This document shows positions 1 through 9,802 of a DNA stretch of 64,000 nt, piece after piece. The DNA is from Massospora cicadina. Its lineage: Eukaryota; Entomophthoromycota; Entomophthoromycetes; Entomophthorales; Entomophthoraceae. The stretch covers positions 291,570-355,569 of the forward strand of contig JAKSZP010014464.1 in the NCBI GenBank assembly GCA_022478985.1, written 5' to 3'. The notes beneath the pieces were generated by a model. It saw only the letters and a program-made list of their open reading frames with translations. It was not told where the DNA came from and did no database searches. Numbering within the stretch: the stretch's first letter is position 1; each line of letters begins with the position of its first letter. The position numbers and the translations under genes were made by a program.

Positions 1-1145
1 TCAGCTTCTGATAAATGATCACCACCTGATTAGAGACGTCCTCCTTCTTCACAATAAGGATTGGGCTCGCCCATGGACATAACAACGGAACTAGAAGCCC
101 ATGCTTCACTAGTTTACTGATTTCTTTCCTGAACTACTGCTTTGGCCGCCTTAAACCATCAATAAGTCTCATTCTTATTTGAAAATTTCCTAGGTGTCAA
201 CTTTATGAATTACATTTCTCACACATCCCAAATCATGATCGTCCTGGTAAAAGGCTTCCCAATACTTATCAAATAATTCAAGCACCTCATCCTGATGTCT
301 TTCCTTCAGATCAGTCAGTTACTCTCAATTGACTAATAAATTGATGCTTTCATTCACATCTGCTGGTAATCCTATTTCATTGAGGGTCTCATAACATAAA
401 ATCCGTTATTCAGCTGATAAGATTAGATGAACAAATATGATGTCTGATTCTTCTCAACCTTCATTAGATTTTCACTAAAATTCGCCAGAAGAACGCAGAT
501 TTCTCCATGGCCCAGCATCTACTTCCAGGACCCACCCAAGGCTCTACTCTGAACTTCTTCCAGGGGCTTTCAACTTCTCCATACAGCAGCTCAGGTATCT
601 CCAATGTTAACCCCATGTCAACTATGATTTGCAATCCTGGAGGTATGGTCCTCAAACCCTTGATCCTCAAGGAATACCCCAATTTTTCCAGGATTTCTGT
701 CAGTTCTTGATGCTTCCAGACAACTAATTGATAATGAATTTTGACAATGGTGTCATTACAGATTGATGAAATTATTATACCTCGTCAGTGGAGCTTCCTC
801 ATCTTTCTGATAAATTAATGGTAAACGTCTGACCCAAAATGGGCAACGTATCATCTTCAAAGTTATATTTAACTCCATATTGTCAAAGAAGCTCCATCCC
901 AAACAGATTAATATAATTTTTGTTGTCCAAAGCTATCTCTGGGGCAGATACCACTAAGGATCCAAATCAGAGTAATAGAGTGCTATATGATCCACAGGAG
1001 ATGCGGTATTTGGCCCATCTGTCCCATATTCTTTCTTGTGTTCTAAATTGGGCGATATCCTCGTCTTCTTGTCCAGCTTGGTCAAGAAGATATTGGTATG
1101 CGCTTCAAAGTTAACTATTTCCTGCACCCATACTTGATTAACCAA
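1..1145 (-). pseudogene. Element A pol fragment: start of reverse transcriptase, linker and protease remnant
   Basis: Minus-strand translation at 1-120 gives the first RT block (PWASPILIVKK, then VVIIYQKL), which is the Ty3/gypsy fingers motif. Positions 464-682 encode a linker segment (LTLEIPELLYGEV) that matches element E at 34850 (LTFEIPEQLYGEV). Positions 954-1145 encode the protease region, with the family motif EYGT-G and, just before it, VNFEAHTNIF where DSGA/DTGA is expected. The catalytic Asp position therefore reads Asn. Frames change several times, so nothing is translatable. The RT palm would lie left of the window. Confidence 0.8.
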
Positions 1146-1283
1146 TATATCTATATATGTACACTAAGATATTGTGAAATTGTATTTACTGAGTGTACAA
1201 TAGCATTTTTTGTTGAATCAAGGGTGTGAATTATTTGTGCAATAGATCAGGAAACTATTCATTGATTGCATTAAGGGGGATAG

Positions 1284-2714
1284 TGTCATGGAAACGGCAG
1301 AAGAAGTTAGACCAACCTGCCAGTCAGGATGTGTAAGCACCCAGAAAGCAAGCCAGAATGCCAGAGGCATTGCTGACCAAATGACGTTGTATGGAGCCGG
1401 GCATTGGGAATTGATAAATCGTTGGTGTAGGACAATGGTGGATATTATCCTGTTAATGAACTAAATCAAGGCTTTCCCTTGACCCTAAAGGTCTGCTGCA
1501 GGGGGCGGAACCACAGATATGGTTTCAACAAGTTCACTAGTATATGGGGCTGATTTGACTCGGAAAGCAAGGGGTCAGATCCTTGCTTGGAGCTGGTGGA
1601 AACAAGGCCACGAGATCCCAATATATTGTTGGCGAAAGTTGATAATGGCAGGGTTAAATTTCTAGAAGTATCTAGCTCGCTGAATCTATTCTATGACAGT
1701 GGGAGCCATAGTGACCATGAGTACTGATAGAGACCATCTAGTGTACAGGCCAACATTCCACCAGGGAAAAGCCATCAGGAATGCGGCCAGAAGGAAATCA
1801 ATAAAATCAAAATTGTTTGGTTTTTGAGGCAAAATTTTATTGCAAAGGAAAAGGAAGAAAATTGACCAACAATTTTCTCAGTGCGATGCAACTTATTAAA
1901 TAGTAAACAATTGATGCAGGGATAAGCCAGGATTGAGACCCTCAATTTTGACATAGCCTGTGATTGTTTGAGAATGGGGGATAAGTTCAATGGGAACCAA
2001 CGTCAAAGAATTTGGTGGTAGGCTGAGTCACTGTCAATTTGATCTTTAATGTCTGAACCAAGGCTTGGCTACGTTTTCAACTGTTGGCACAACAGCGTTG
2101 AGCCTGATGAGCAGCTGCAATCCCCCAAGGCCACCCCACGTAGGGGCGGTCCCAATTGGTTGGGAACAGGTTTAGGATAACCAACCTGCATGTGCTGGGT
2201 TACTGGGCTATTTGTTTCATTCAAAAGCATTGCATCAGCCACAACACCCGATTTTCCAGAAGGGAGCTTTGAACCCTCATCAATAGTGTCTGATGCTATT
2301 ACCTGCCCGTCAGGGTTGATCCCCAACAATTTTGGGAGGGGGTTGATTTTTACAATCATAATGTTAGCCAAATTGAAACCGTCAGTGATTCTGGCCAATG
2401 TATCAGCCTTCATCCCTTTTTTGACCACTTAGAATCTGAACATTTGGCTAATTACCACTTGAGTTTGGACCAATCAATTTTGTTTCAGTGATCTCAGCGC
2501 AGATTTCCCTGATTAACTGTACTAGTTCTGCTGAGGTGAGTGTGGGCACTGGGGGATGAATCTGAAGTGGAAGAGCTATTACCCAGCACTCATCTACCAC
2601 ATGGCGAGATCACCCTGATTAACAAGAGGTACAGCCACCCTCTTTGGTACCTTCTTACTCGGGAATGGGAAAATGGCCCAATCAACGCCTAGGGGACATT
2701 CCCCAGGACTTACA
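1284..2714 (-). repeat. Element B 3' LTR (1431 bp)
   Basis: Direct repeat of 7176-8604. It is bounded by TGTCATGG and CTTACA and is flanked on the left by GATAG. It contains the self-priming start motif AATTGACCAA at 1860-1869 and a frameshifted copy of the LTR reading frame at 2069-2428. The downstream pol frame runs from the internal region across the LTR edge (2594-2869). Confidence 0.95.
2069..2428 (-). pseudogene. LTR-internal reading frame, 3' LTR copy (frameshifted)
   Basis: This is the copy of the LTR frame at 7991-8425. The two predicted proteins match over most of their length (for example FNLANIMIVKINPLPKLLG in both). An extra A in a poly-A run near 2420 separates it from the upstream part (ELVQLIREIC), which is still readable in another frame. 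The function is unknown. See the intact copy for discussion. Confidence 0.6.
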
Positions 2715-2732
2715 TTACCCTTTCCTTTTTCC
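2715..2732 (-). promoter_or_regulatory. Element B polypurine tract
   Basis: On the minus strand this reads GGAAAAAGGAAAGGGTAA, directly abutting the LTR start TGTAAGTC. Its position and composition are those of the plus-strand primer of an LTR retrotransposon. Element C has nearly the same tract at 60700-60717. Confidence 0.9.
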
Positions 2733-2869
2733 AAAGGAAGGGCACCACTGACAGGAAACTTCACGAGGGCCACATTCTTGTGCGCCTTGGGTAACTTGAT
2801 CACCATAACCATTGTGATTTTTTGGGGGGGGGCGAGGAGCTTTGGGGTGGGATTCATGGATTGCTTCAA

Positions 2870-4130
2870 CTAGTTTCATACAATTTGCACAATTGCGCGC
2901 CTTGACCTAACTGTTCTTGTAGGCTGGATATCCTTTCCATGTCACGAGATATTAAATTGATTTTCAGGATTTGCAGGATGCCAGGATGTTCTCTACCTTA
3001 GCCTCTTCCCCATTCTCAATGATGATCAGTTATGGTTCCATGGGAACTGTACCCTTGAAGGGCGACAGCTGGAAAACATGAAAGATGGGGTGCTGTTTCT
3101 AATGAGCTGAAAGTTTCAACCAGAATGCACTGTTACCCAAGACCTCCTCCACCAAATGGGGGACCAAGCATTTACTTGCAAACTTACAGGAAGGGGCTTG
3201 TATTCATAAATGACAGGTATCGAGCATAACATAGGAATCAATTGTTAGATTGTGACCTGGGAGCTGCTTGCGATCTACAAAATGCTTGTAGTCATCAATG
3301 GCTTTGGTGAGGTGTTCCCGCACTAATGATTGAGCTAACCTAATATGTTCAGCGTGATCCGTGGCAGCTTGAACCTTGGGCTTCAAGCAAGGTCTGACCA
3401 AAAATGAAGCATTATAACCCAACGTTGCTTCATAGGGAGAAAACCCTGCGGATGCGTGAGTACCATTGTTATAAGCGAATTGAGTGAGGGGAAGGTCGTT
3501 GGCCCAGGTGTCCTATGCAGCTGCAGCATAGCAATGCAGGTCTGTTCAAGGAATTGGTTAACTTTCTCAGTCTGCTAACCGGACTGGGGATGATTTGCTG
3601 TGGAATGACATGGGGATATCTTCAGGATAGATAGGAGTTCACTCCAAAACCGCGCCATTAATTGTGAACCATGGTCACTGATGATCTCCTGTGAGAGACC
3701 AAACATCGAGAACACATGGTGTACAAAAAGGCGGGCGGTTTCCTCTGACTTAATCGTGGAAGTAATAGGAATAAAGAGGGAAATTTAGTGAATCGATTGA
3801 CCATACCATCACCACTGTGAACCCATTAGAACAGGGGATTTCAATGATATAGTCCACGGACACCAATGTCCATAAGCCCTCCGCCTGCTGTAAGGGGTGT
3901 AAAAAGGCCAATTCTACTGGAGCAGTCTGACTTGGCCTGAGCACAAGTAATGCAATCAGCGATCCAGACTAGAACTTCTTTTGTCAAACCATCCCAATTG
4001 TAGGTCCACTTGATCAAGTCAATGCATTTCTTATTGCCAGGATGGCCGACTATGAGGGGATCTTGATGTGCACAGAATACCTAAGTTCTGAAGGAGGGAG
4101 GAACCCAGATGCGTGACCAGAAATAAATTA
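2870..4130 (-). pseudogene. Element B integrase and chromodomain
   Basis: Read on the minus strand, the HHCC zinc-binding part lies near 3950-4080 (HQDPLIVGHPG, then CITCAQAK). The core follows with SVDYIIEIP (first Asp, about 3860), SDHGSQ (second Asp, about 3660) and QTEKVNQFLEQ (Glu, about 3570). A chromodomain closes the protein at about 2880-3050 (EEAKVENILAS ... YLVTWKGYPAYKNS). In-frame stops replace expected Arg, Gln/Glu and Trp codons of the chromodomain, each explained by a single transition. Chromodomains on integrase are known to steer insertion to marked chromatin. The three catalytic residues are still present, but several frameshifts prevent a continuous protein. Confidence 0.9.
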
Positions 4131-4399
4131 GGCCCTCCTCCAAGGAGTATAGTGAGTTTTTATGATTCTGGTGATACAACCGCTCAAATCAACTCCACGC
4201 CCTCAGGGCAGGCCATTTGATTGGATAAGACCTGAGAAACTAGTGGGGCGTCAGGAGCCAGAGCGATGGAAGAAATGACAGGGGGGACAATTGACAGGAT
4301 TTGGTCAGCAGGAATCACAGTAACGAGATCCACTTCCTCCAGGTCTGAGGAACAGTGGGTGGGGCTGCAGCTGAGAAAATCAGGAAGTACTTTGAGCGC

Positions 4400-5640
4400 A
4401 TCTTTTATGAATTCATATTTTCAAAAAAACTGCACAGGTCCTGATAGGTTTGGGCTTGCCGGTGCGCCGATTTTTGGGGTTTGCGAAAATACAAGTGAGC
4501 CTGGTGATCTGTGTGGACTGTTAACTTATGTTGAGCACCCTGTAACAGATACCTCCAATGAGTTAATGCCCATACTACCGCTGCCAACTCCTTGTCATAG
4601 ATGGCCCAAGACTGCTCCATAGGGTGAACTTACAGGAAAAATATGTGACTGGATGTTCCAAGCCATTGTGCTTTTGGAGCAACACTGTCCCCACTGCCAC
4701 TGATGAGTCATTGTAAGCATTGATATACGGCTTGGCGGGATCCACATGTTCAAAATGGGAGGGGACACAAACACCTCTTTGATCGATTAAAACACATGTT
4801 GACATTTGGGCATCCAGTGAAACAGTACATTCTTCCCTGTAAGGGTTGAAGTGGGGCAGCAAGCTGGGAAAGTTCCGGGGAAATTTTTCAAGAAAATGAT
4901 GGTTCCCAAGAAACTCCATAGTTGTTTCTGGGTAGTCAGGGTTGGCCATTCTTGGATAGCATCCAACTTAACAGGAGGGAATGTGTAGCCATCTTTAAGA
5001 ATGAGGTTCCCAGGGGATGTAACTTCCTCCTTATAGAACTCACACTTAGAAGGATTGACAAACAAGCCTGCCTTATGCAAGGCAGTCACAACTGCTTCCA
5101 AGTCAGTAGCATGTTGTTTGGGAGTCAGGGTTTGAACCAATATGTCGTCAAAATATGCCACTGCGCAAGTGAACCAGAGGTCACTCATTACATTGGTGAT
5201 CATACATTGAAATGTAGCGGGAGCATTCTCAGCCCAAAGGGCATCATGCATAGTTGGAAAATACCTCATTTCATCTGGATCGCTGTTAACCATTTTTGCC
5301 CTTTCATTATCTGAATCTGGTTAAAAGCGTTCACAAGATCCAACTTAGAGAACACATAGGATTTAGCGATTGCCTGGCTAATCATCTGCTCCAGAGGCAG
5401 GAGATAGGGATTGTAAACCGTTACTTTGTTTAAATGGCTGTAATTAATGCAGGGATGGAGGGAACCATCAGCTTTTTGGTGAAGATGATGTGGATGCGAC
5501 TGGTGAGGTCTCCTTAAACAGCCACCCTTTTTTCAGCTTATCGTCCAACTAAGTGTTGAGCGCAATCTCTTCTTCCGCTGTATGGGGGTACAACGGACAG
5601 TTAATATTCACAAGCTCCATGGTCATTTAAAACCACAGTT
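4400..5640 (-). pseudogene. Element B reverse transcriptase and RNase H
   Basis: The minus-strand frame 4787-5293 gives the RT core: ENAPATFQ, then AYFDDIL near 5150, which is the YxDD catalytic motif with both Asp present, then KAGLFVNPSKCEFYKEEV and the thumb segment. RNase H follows at 4405-4620 with YDKELAAVVWAL, HWRYLLQG and HTDHQAHLYF, which hold the expected Glu and Asp. Fingers motifs are readable to about 5600. Frames shift between blocks. The RT is close in wording to those of elements C and I. Confidence 0.9.
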
Positions 5641-5895
5641 GAACCTAGTGTGAGGAGGCAAACAATCCGCAAGTTTCAGAGTCAAAGATACTTTGATAGT
5701 GCATTAAGCTTTAATGAAAATTGGCTGGTATGCCTGCAGGAGTGACGAGGGAAGTAATAGAACTGCGGCCTTGTGCTTTCTTAAGAGTATCAATCAGAGG
5801 AAATTCGCCCTCCAGTTAATCATTGACAAATGACAACATATTAGACTCTAGGTGAATCTTGACATGTTGTCGGCGCCACCATACCACTCCTAAGA

Positions 5896-6330
5896 TCACC
5901 AGAACACCAAGTTTGGTATAGCAGAGAAACAATTGAAGAAGCTAAACTGGTGTACCAAAAAATGTACTGGACGAAGGATGACATATGGGGTCTGGGAGAC
6001 AGAAGAAGCTACCATCACCGAGGGACCCACGTCCATGTTCAGTTCTAATTGTTGGGCCAACTTAGCACTCATGAAGTTACCTGCGGCCCCAGTATCCACC
6101 AGGGCCTTGAAGGAGACATGGTGAAAACTGACACTAATCTTAATAGGCAATAAGAAATAAGCGAAGTTTTATTTATTGGAAGAATCGATTTTTTTTGTGA
6201 CTGAAGAAATAACTGGCAGATCAGAGGAAAGGTCAGGGGCTTTTGCTGGAGCAAAAATTGGAAGTATGTGGGCGGGAGAGCCTACTTCCTACATCTTGGA
6301 TTTTACAGATTCATTTACAGGTGAATCAGA
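5896..6330 (-). pseudogene. Element B aspartic protease and gag-protease linker
   Basis: Minus-strand frame 5896-6150 carries FKALVDTGAAGNFMS, a retropepsin active-site loop with an intact DTG. An acidic Ser/Val-rich linker reads in the same frame upstream to about 6390, broken by a few stops. I find no CCHC zinc knuckle between gag and protease, which is also true of element G and of the Tf1 type element. Confidence 0.85.
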
Positions 6331-6394
6331 GTCAGCCAACTCGGACACTAGAGTCATGACAGGATTGGCAACCGGGTTCATCACTAGTTCAAAG

Positions 6395-7263
6395 TTAGAC
6401 ACTTAGTCCGCATCTTCGTTGGGTAATCTTATCATAAATTTCCCTTCTGATAGCGGGAAGCATGGCGGAGGAAGGCATTAGTAGTAGTTGCGGTGGCACA
6501 TATTTGATATACTGCTCCTTGTACGGTGGACCAGGCCTCATGAAGAGCAGAAACTGAATCCAAGCCTGATCTAAAGACTGCCTGAAGCATATCATTAGAG
6601 AGGCCCAGCATGTGAGACAGTTCATGAAAGGTAGAGATCAAAGAAGCCAAGCTAGAGGCTTTGGCAATAGCATAGAGAAATCTGAATAGGTGGTCAAAGC
6701 TTGACACAGGGGTTTCAATGCATTTGATACAACAGCCATCAGTGGGGTGTGATCTCCCGCTTGTGAGGAAGAGCGCAGAAGGCCTCTAACCCAACGGCGG
6801 GCATCTGTTTCCACAGCGTCCAATAATGCGACCCCTTGTTGGGCATGAGATAATGCAGAGGCGTTATTAAGAACAATTGCAAAACGCATTTGCAACCCAG
6901 TGAGGGAGTCAAGAACTTGATTGGCTATCTCACGGGAAGGAACACGTGAACTTCCTTCTGGGCTATTAGAAGGGGGAGAAGTAGCAATCCGCGCATCTTG
7001 GTCAGTCTGAAGAAATTTCTCCAAGGTAAGGCGGATACTATTCCCAAAATCAGCAAATGACCAAACAACAAAAAGAAGGCTACTGTTTGCACATTCATTT
7101 GGTAAAGGGTAACCACTGCAGCGCCCACATTGAAGAGCAGGGCGGAAGTGATTGGAAACAATGCTTGGTCAATTATGTCATGGAAATGGCAGAAGAAGTT
7201 TAGACTGGCCTGCCAGTCAGGATGTGTAAGCACTTTGAAAGCAAGCCAGAATGCCAGAGGCAT
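6395..7263 (-). pseudogene. Element B gag remnant
   Basis: Three overlapping minus-strand frames (6638-7024, 6432-6707, 6395-6625) occupy the gag position between the 5' LTR and protease. Readable parts include an N-terminal segment with Ser/Pro-rich sequence followed by a helical-looking region, and a later block ISTFHELSHMLGLSNDML. No zinc knuckle is seen. Assignment rests on position and on the absence of any pol motif. The frame at 6925-7263 crosses the LTR edge and is probably not a protein. Confidence 0.6.
7165..7174 (-). promoter_or_regulatory. Element B primer-binding site (self-priming type)
   Basis: One base after the 5' LTR the minus strand reads AATTGACCAA. There is no TGG tRNA-type start. 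The same ten bases occur on the opposite strand inside each LTR (7752-7761 and 1860-1869), so the element RNA would carry TTGGTCAATT near its 5' end, fully complementary to this site. This is the arrangement known from Tf1/sushi elements. Confidence 0.75.
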
Positions 7264-7751
7264 TGCTGACCAAATGACGTTGTATGGAGCCGGGCATTAG
7301 GAACTTGTTAATCGTTGGTGTAGGACAATGGTGGATATTATCCTGATAATGAACTAAATCGAGGCTGTCCCAATCCCTGGAGGTCTTGCTGCAGGGGCGG
7401 AACCACAGATATGGTTTCAACAAGTTCACTGGTATACAGGGCTGATTTGACTGGGGAGATAAGGGGGCAGATCCTTGCTTAGAGCTGATGGACATAAGGC
7501 CACAAGATCCCAGTATATTGTTGGCGAAAGTTGATAATGGCAGGGTTAAATTGCTAGAAGTATCTAGCTCGCTGAATCCAATCTATGACGGTGGGAGCCA
7601 TAGTGACCATGAGTACTGGTAGAGCCCATCTAGTGTACAGACTGACAGGCCACCAGGGAAAAGCCATCAGGAATGCGGCCAGAAGGAAATCAATAAAATC
7701 AAAATTGTTTGGTTTTTGAGGCAAAATTTTATTGCAAAGGAAAAGGAAGAA

Positions 7752-7794
7752 AATTGACCAACAATTTTTTTAGTGCGATGCAACTTATAAATAG
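7752..7794 (-). promoter_or_regulatory. Element B predicted TATA box and transcript start
   Basis: On the minus strand CTATTTATAAG (7784-7794) lies about 30 bp upstream of GTTGGTCAATT (7752-7762). The spacing suits a TATA box and start site, and the start sequence is the complement of the primer-binding site at 7165-7174. The 3' LTR copy keeps the start motif, but its TATA is altered to TTAATAAG. Confidence 0.65.
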
Positions 7795-7990
7795 TAAACA
7801 ATTGATGCAGGGATAAGCCAGGATTGAGACCCTCAATTTTGACATAGCCTGTGAATTGTTTGAGAATGGGGGATAAGTTCAATGGGAACCAACGTCAAAG
7901 AATTTGGTGGTAGGCTGATTCACTGTTAGTTTGACCTTGAATGTCCAAACCAAGGCTTGGCTAAGTTTCCAACTGTTGGCACAACAGCAT

Positions 7991-8425
7991 TTAGCCTGAT
8001 GAGCAGCTGAAATCCCCCAAGGACACCCCACGTAGGGGCGGTCCCAATTGGTTGGGAACAGGTTTAGGATAACTAACCTGCATGTGCTGGGTTACTGGGC
8101 TATTTGTTTCATTTAAAAGCTTTGCATCAGTCACAACACCCGATTTGCCAGAAGGGAGCTTTGAATCCTCATCAATAGTGTCTGATGCTATTACCTGCCC
8201 GTCAGGGATGATCCCCAACAATTTTGGGAGGGGGTTGATTTTTACAATCATAATGTTAGCCAAATTGAAACCGTCAGTGATTCTGGCCAATGATTCAGCC
8301 TTCATCCCTTTTTGACCACCTGGAATCTGAATATCAGGCTGATTACCACTCAATTTTGGACTGATCGATTTCATTTTGGCAATCTCAGTGCAGATTTCCC
8401 TGATTAACTGTACTAATTCTGCCAA
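7991..8425 (-). CDS. Unidentified reading frame inside the element B 5' LTR
   Basis: An open frame of about 144 codons lies wholly within the LTR, starting from a TTG codon; the same frame stays open upstream to about 8530. The predicted protein starts with a possible amphipathic helix (AELVQLIREICTEIAKMKS), then a middle part (LARITDGFNLANIMIVKINP) and a Pro-rich tail (YPKPVPNQLGPPLRGVSLGD). The 3' LTR copy and the LTR of element C (59975-60220, LGPPLCVVALGDS) keep the same wording. I recognise no domain. It could be an LTR-encoded accessory protein, a captured gag start, or chance conservation of regulatory DNA. Confidence 0.45.
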   Translation of the reverse strand: MAELVQLIREICTEIAKMKSISPKLSGNQPDIQIPGGQKGMKAESLARITDGFNLANIMIVKINPLPKLLGIIPDGQVIASDTIDEDSKLPSGKSGVVTDAKLLNETNSPVTQHMQVSYPKPVPNQLGPPLRGVSLGDFSCSSG

Positions 8426-8609
8426 GATGAGTGTGGGAACTGGGGTTGGATCTGAAGTGGAAGAGCTGTTACCCAGCGCTTGTCTACTACGTGGGTGAGA
8501 TTGCCCCGAGTAACAAGGGGTATAGCTACCCTCTTTGGTACCTTATTACTTGGGAATGGGAAAATGGCCCAATCAACACCCAGGGACGTTCCCCGCGACT
8601 TACAGATAG

Positions 8610-9004
8610 ACAGGTTTGCTCATACAATTTGACTTTAGTCAATACCACCAGATTTTACATGAATTGAATATTGCCGCCAGTTGTTGCACATATGGCTGGG
8701 CAACTTTCTTAATTATTTCATGGTCAATCCACTTCACCTTAAATCTGGTTACTGCATTTACATCCAAATTAACTACTTGAGTCTCTTGATAGTGCGCATC
8801 ATCATCAATGAACATATCACTCAATTCAATTTCTTCATGTATAATATTAGGGGGAATGGGTTTTTCTGCGGCTCTAGACTGTTCCTCATCTAGGCTGTAA
8901 GCCCTTTTCCTGACTCCTGTCTGGGTTTGTAACCTTTCATCTGGACCACATTGATCTGTTCCTTAATCTTATTGCAATTAACAGCAAAGTGTCCCATTCT
9001 CTTC
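8610..9004 (-). pseudogene. Element A gag C-terminus, zinc knuckle and post-knuckle domain (middle fragment)
   Basis: Minus-strand frame 8639-8824 reads LSDMFIDDD ... VVNLDVNAVTRFKVKW, matching element E at 33950-34090 (ISDLFVNDE ... VVIMDINDITRAKMK). A CCHC zinc knuckle spans the D insertion point: CCYQ-stop-R on one side, MGHFAVNC on the other. Its second Cys codon is TGA (9003-9005), and one base is missing just after. The same Cys codon is also TGA in element E. Confidence 0.8.
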
Positions 9005-9009
9005 ACTGG

Positions 9010-9620
9010 TGTCAGAAATCATGGGATTCAGAAAGTCGTCAGCGTGATTAAAACTCCAACCGTTAATGTGAAAGCAGAGAATCCTAACCACTGTACCACA
9101 AAGGGGAATAACTAAATTCTAAATGGACGAAAGGAAAATCTCTACTTCTAAAAGGACCCACTGATCTTTCTAACAGAGGCACTGAGCCAGCTAATGAAAA
9201 CCTTGCCATTTGGAGGTCCCTGGAATCAACTGCCTTATTCAAAGAGAGTCAGATTCAAAGGAGATCCATGTCATCTGACACATCCATAAAGAGATCACCT
9301 TATCTTTATTGATCCTAATTATCACAAAAAGTTTTTCTTAGGGAAAAATAGAATATCATGGCAGCCTATAAATATCTCTAAATTTTTAATAATACAATAT
9401 CCTTCAACTTCTCTAGTTTTTATTACTAGTGTTCCTTTTTCTTGTGTTTGCAGAAGACCTTGTCAATTTATAGTGAACAGAGTAGCCTCAACGATATACT
9501 TCCATGAGAGATTACTTTAAGGAACTTAGTCCCTATGAGATTTTGCTGGACTCACATTTGACTCATAGTTGAACTGCCTTCGAAGGCCCTGACCTTCAGA
9601 GAGGACACTGAAGCCCTACA
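9010..9620 (+). repeat. Element D 5' LTR (611 bp)
   Basis: Begins TGTCAGAAATCATG and ends CCCTACA. It aligns along its whole length with 15376-15981. Its first 100 bp contain an antisense tRNA-Glu-like module (9037-9106). Confidence 0.93.
9037..9106 (-). other. tRNA-Glu-like module in element D 5' LTR
   Basis: On the minus strand the sequence reads GTGGTACAGTGGTTAGGATT followed by CTCTG and the loop CTTTCAC, i.e. a D-arm/A-box and an anticodon loop with TTC as in tRNA-Glu. The T-arm half has decayed in this copy but is preserved in the partner LTR. It is not a functional tRNA gene: the acceptor stem does not pair. Confidence 0.6.
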
Positions 9621-9623
9621 AAC

Positions 9624-9640
9624 TGGTTCTCACTTCCAGG
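9624..9640 (+). promoter_or_regulatory. Element D primer-binding site
   Basis: Three bases after the 5' LTR the sequence TGGTTCTCACTTCCAGG begins with the TGG expected for a tRNA 3' CCA. It resembles the primer sites of elements H, E and F. The tRNA is not identified. Confidence 0.65.
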
Positions 9641-9802
9641 TCTTTCCAAGGCTCCTAGTGAAGACCTACCTTCAGTATATATAACTCCAGCGAAGACAGC
9701 ACTGTAAATTTGGAGGAGAATATGAGTTTAACTCAATGGGTCGATATCAATAATCAGAATGTGATGCTACATCAACCATAAGACCTCGAGTTTCATGCAA
9801 CC

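Larger units (their letters stand above)
1284..8604 (-). mobile_element. Element B: complete but decayed Tf1/sushi-type chromovirus inserted in element A
   Basis: The two LTRs (1284-2714 and 7176-8604) begin TGTCATGG and end CTTACA. The flanking 5 bp, GATAG at 1279-1283 and GATAG at 8605-8609, are a perfect target-site duplication, so the borders are exact. The internal part (2715-7175, about 4.46 kb) reads on the minus strand as gag, protease, RT, RNase H, integrase and chromodomain. A polypurine tract abuts the 3' LTR and a self-complementary primer site abuts the 5' LTR. The LTRs look above 90% identical by eye, so this is among the youngest insertions here. Element A continues on both sides (protease at the left, gag-protease linker at the right). 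Confidence 0.95.
7176..8604 (-). repeat. Element B 5' LTR (1429 bp)
   Basis: Direct repeat of 1284-2714, ending CTTACA and followed by the duplication GATAG at 8605-8609. It is unusually long for such a compact element. It contains the predicted core promoter (7752-7794) and an open reading frame (7991-8425). Confidence 0.95.

Noticed and set aside
2818..2833. Poly-T/poly-G run as a structured regulatory site
   Set aside because: A single homopolymer run inside pol of element B, not repeated in C or I, so more likely a mutation or sequencing artefact.
4922..5314. Plus-strand frame of 130 codons
   Set aside because: It is antisense to the RT palm of element B.
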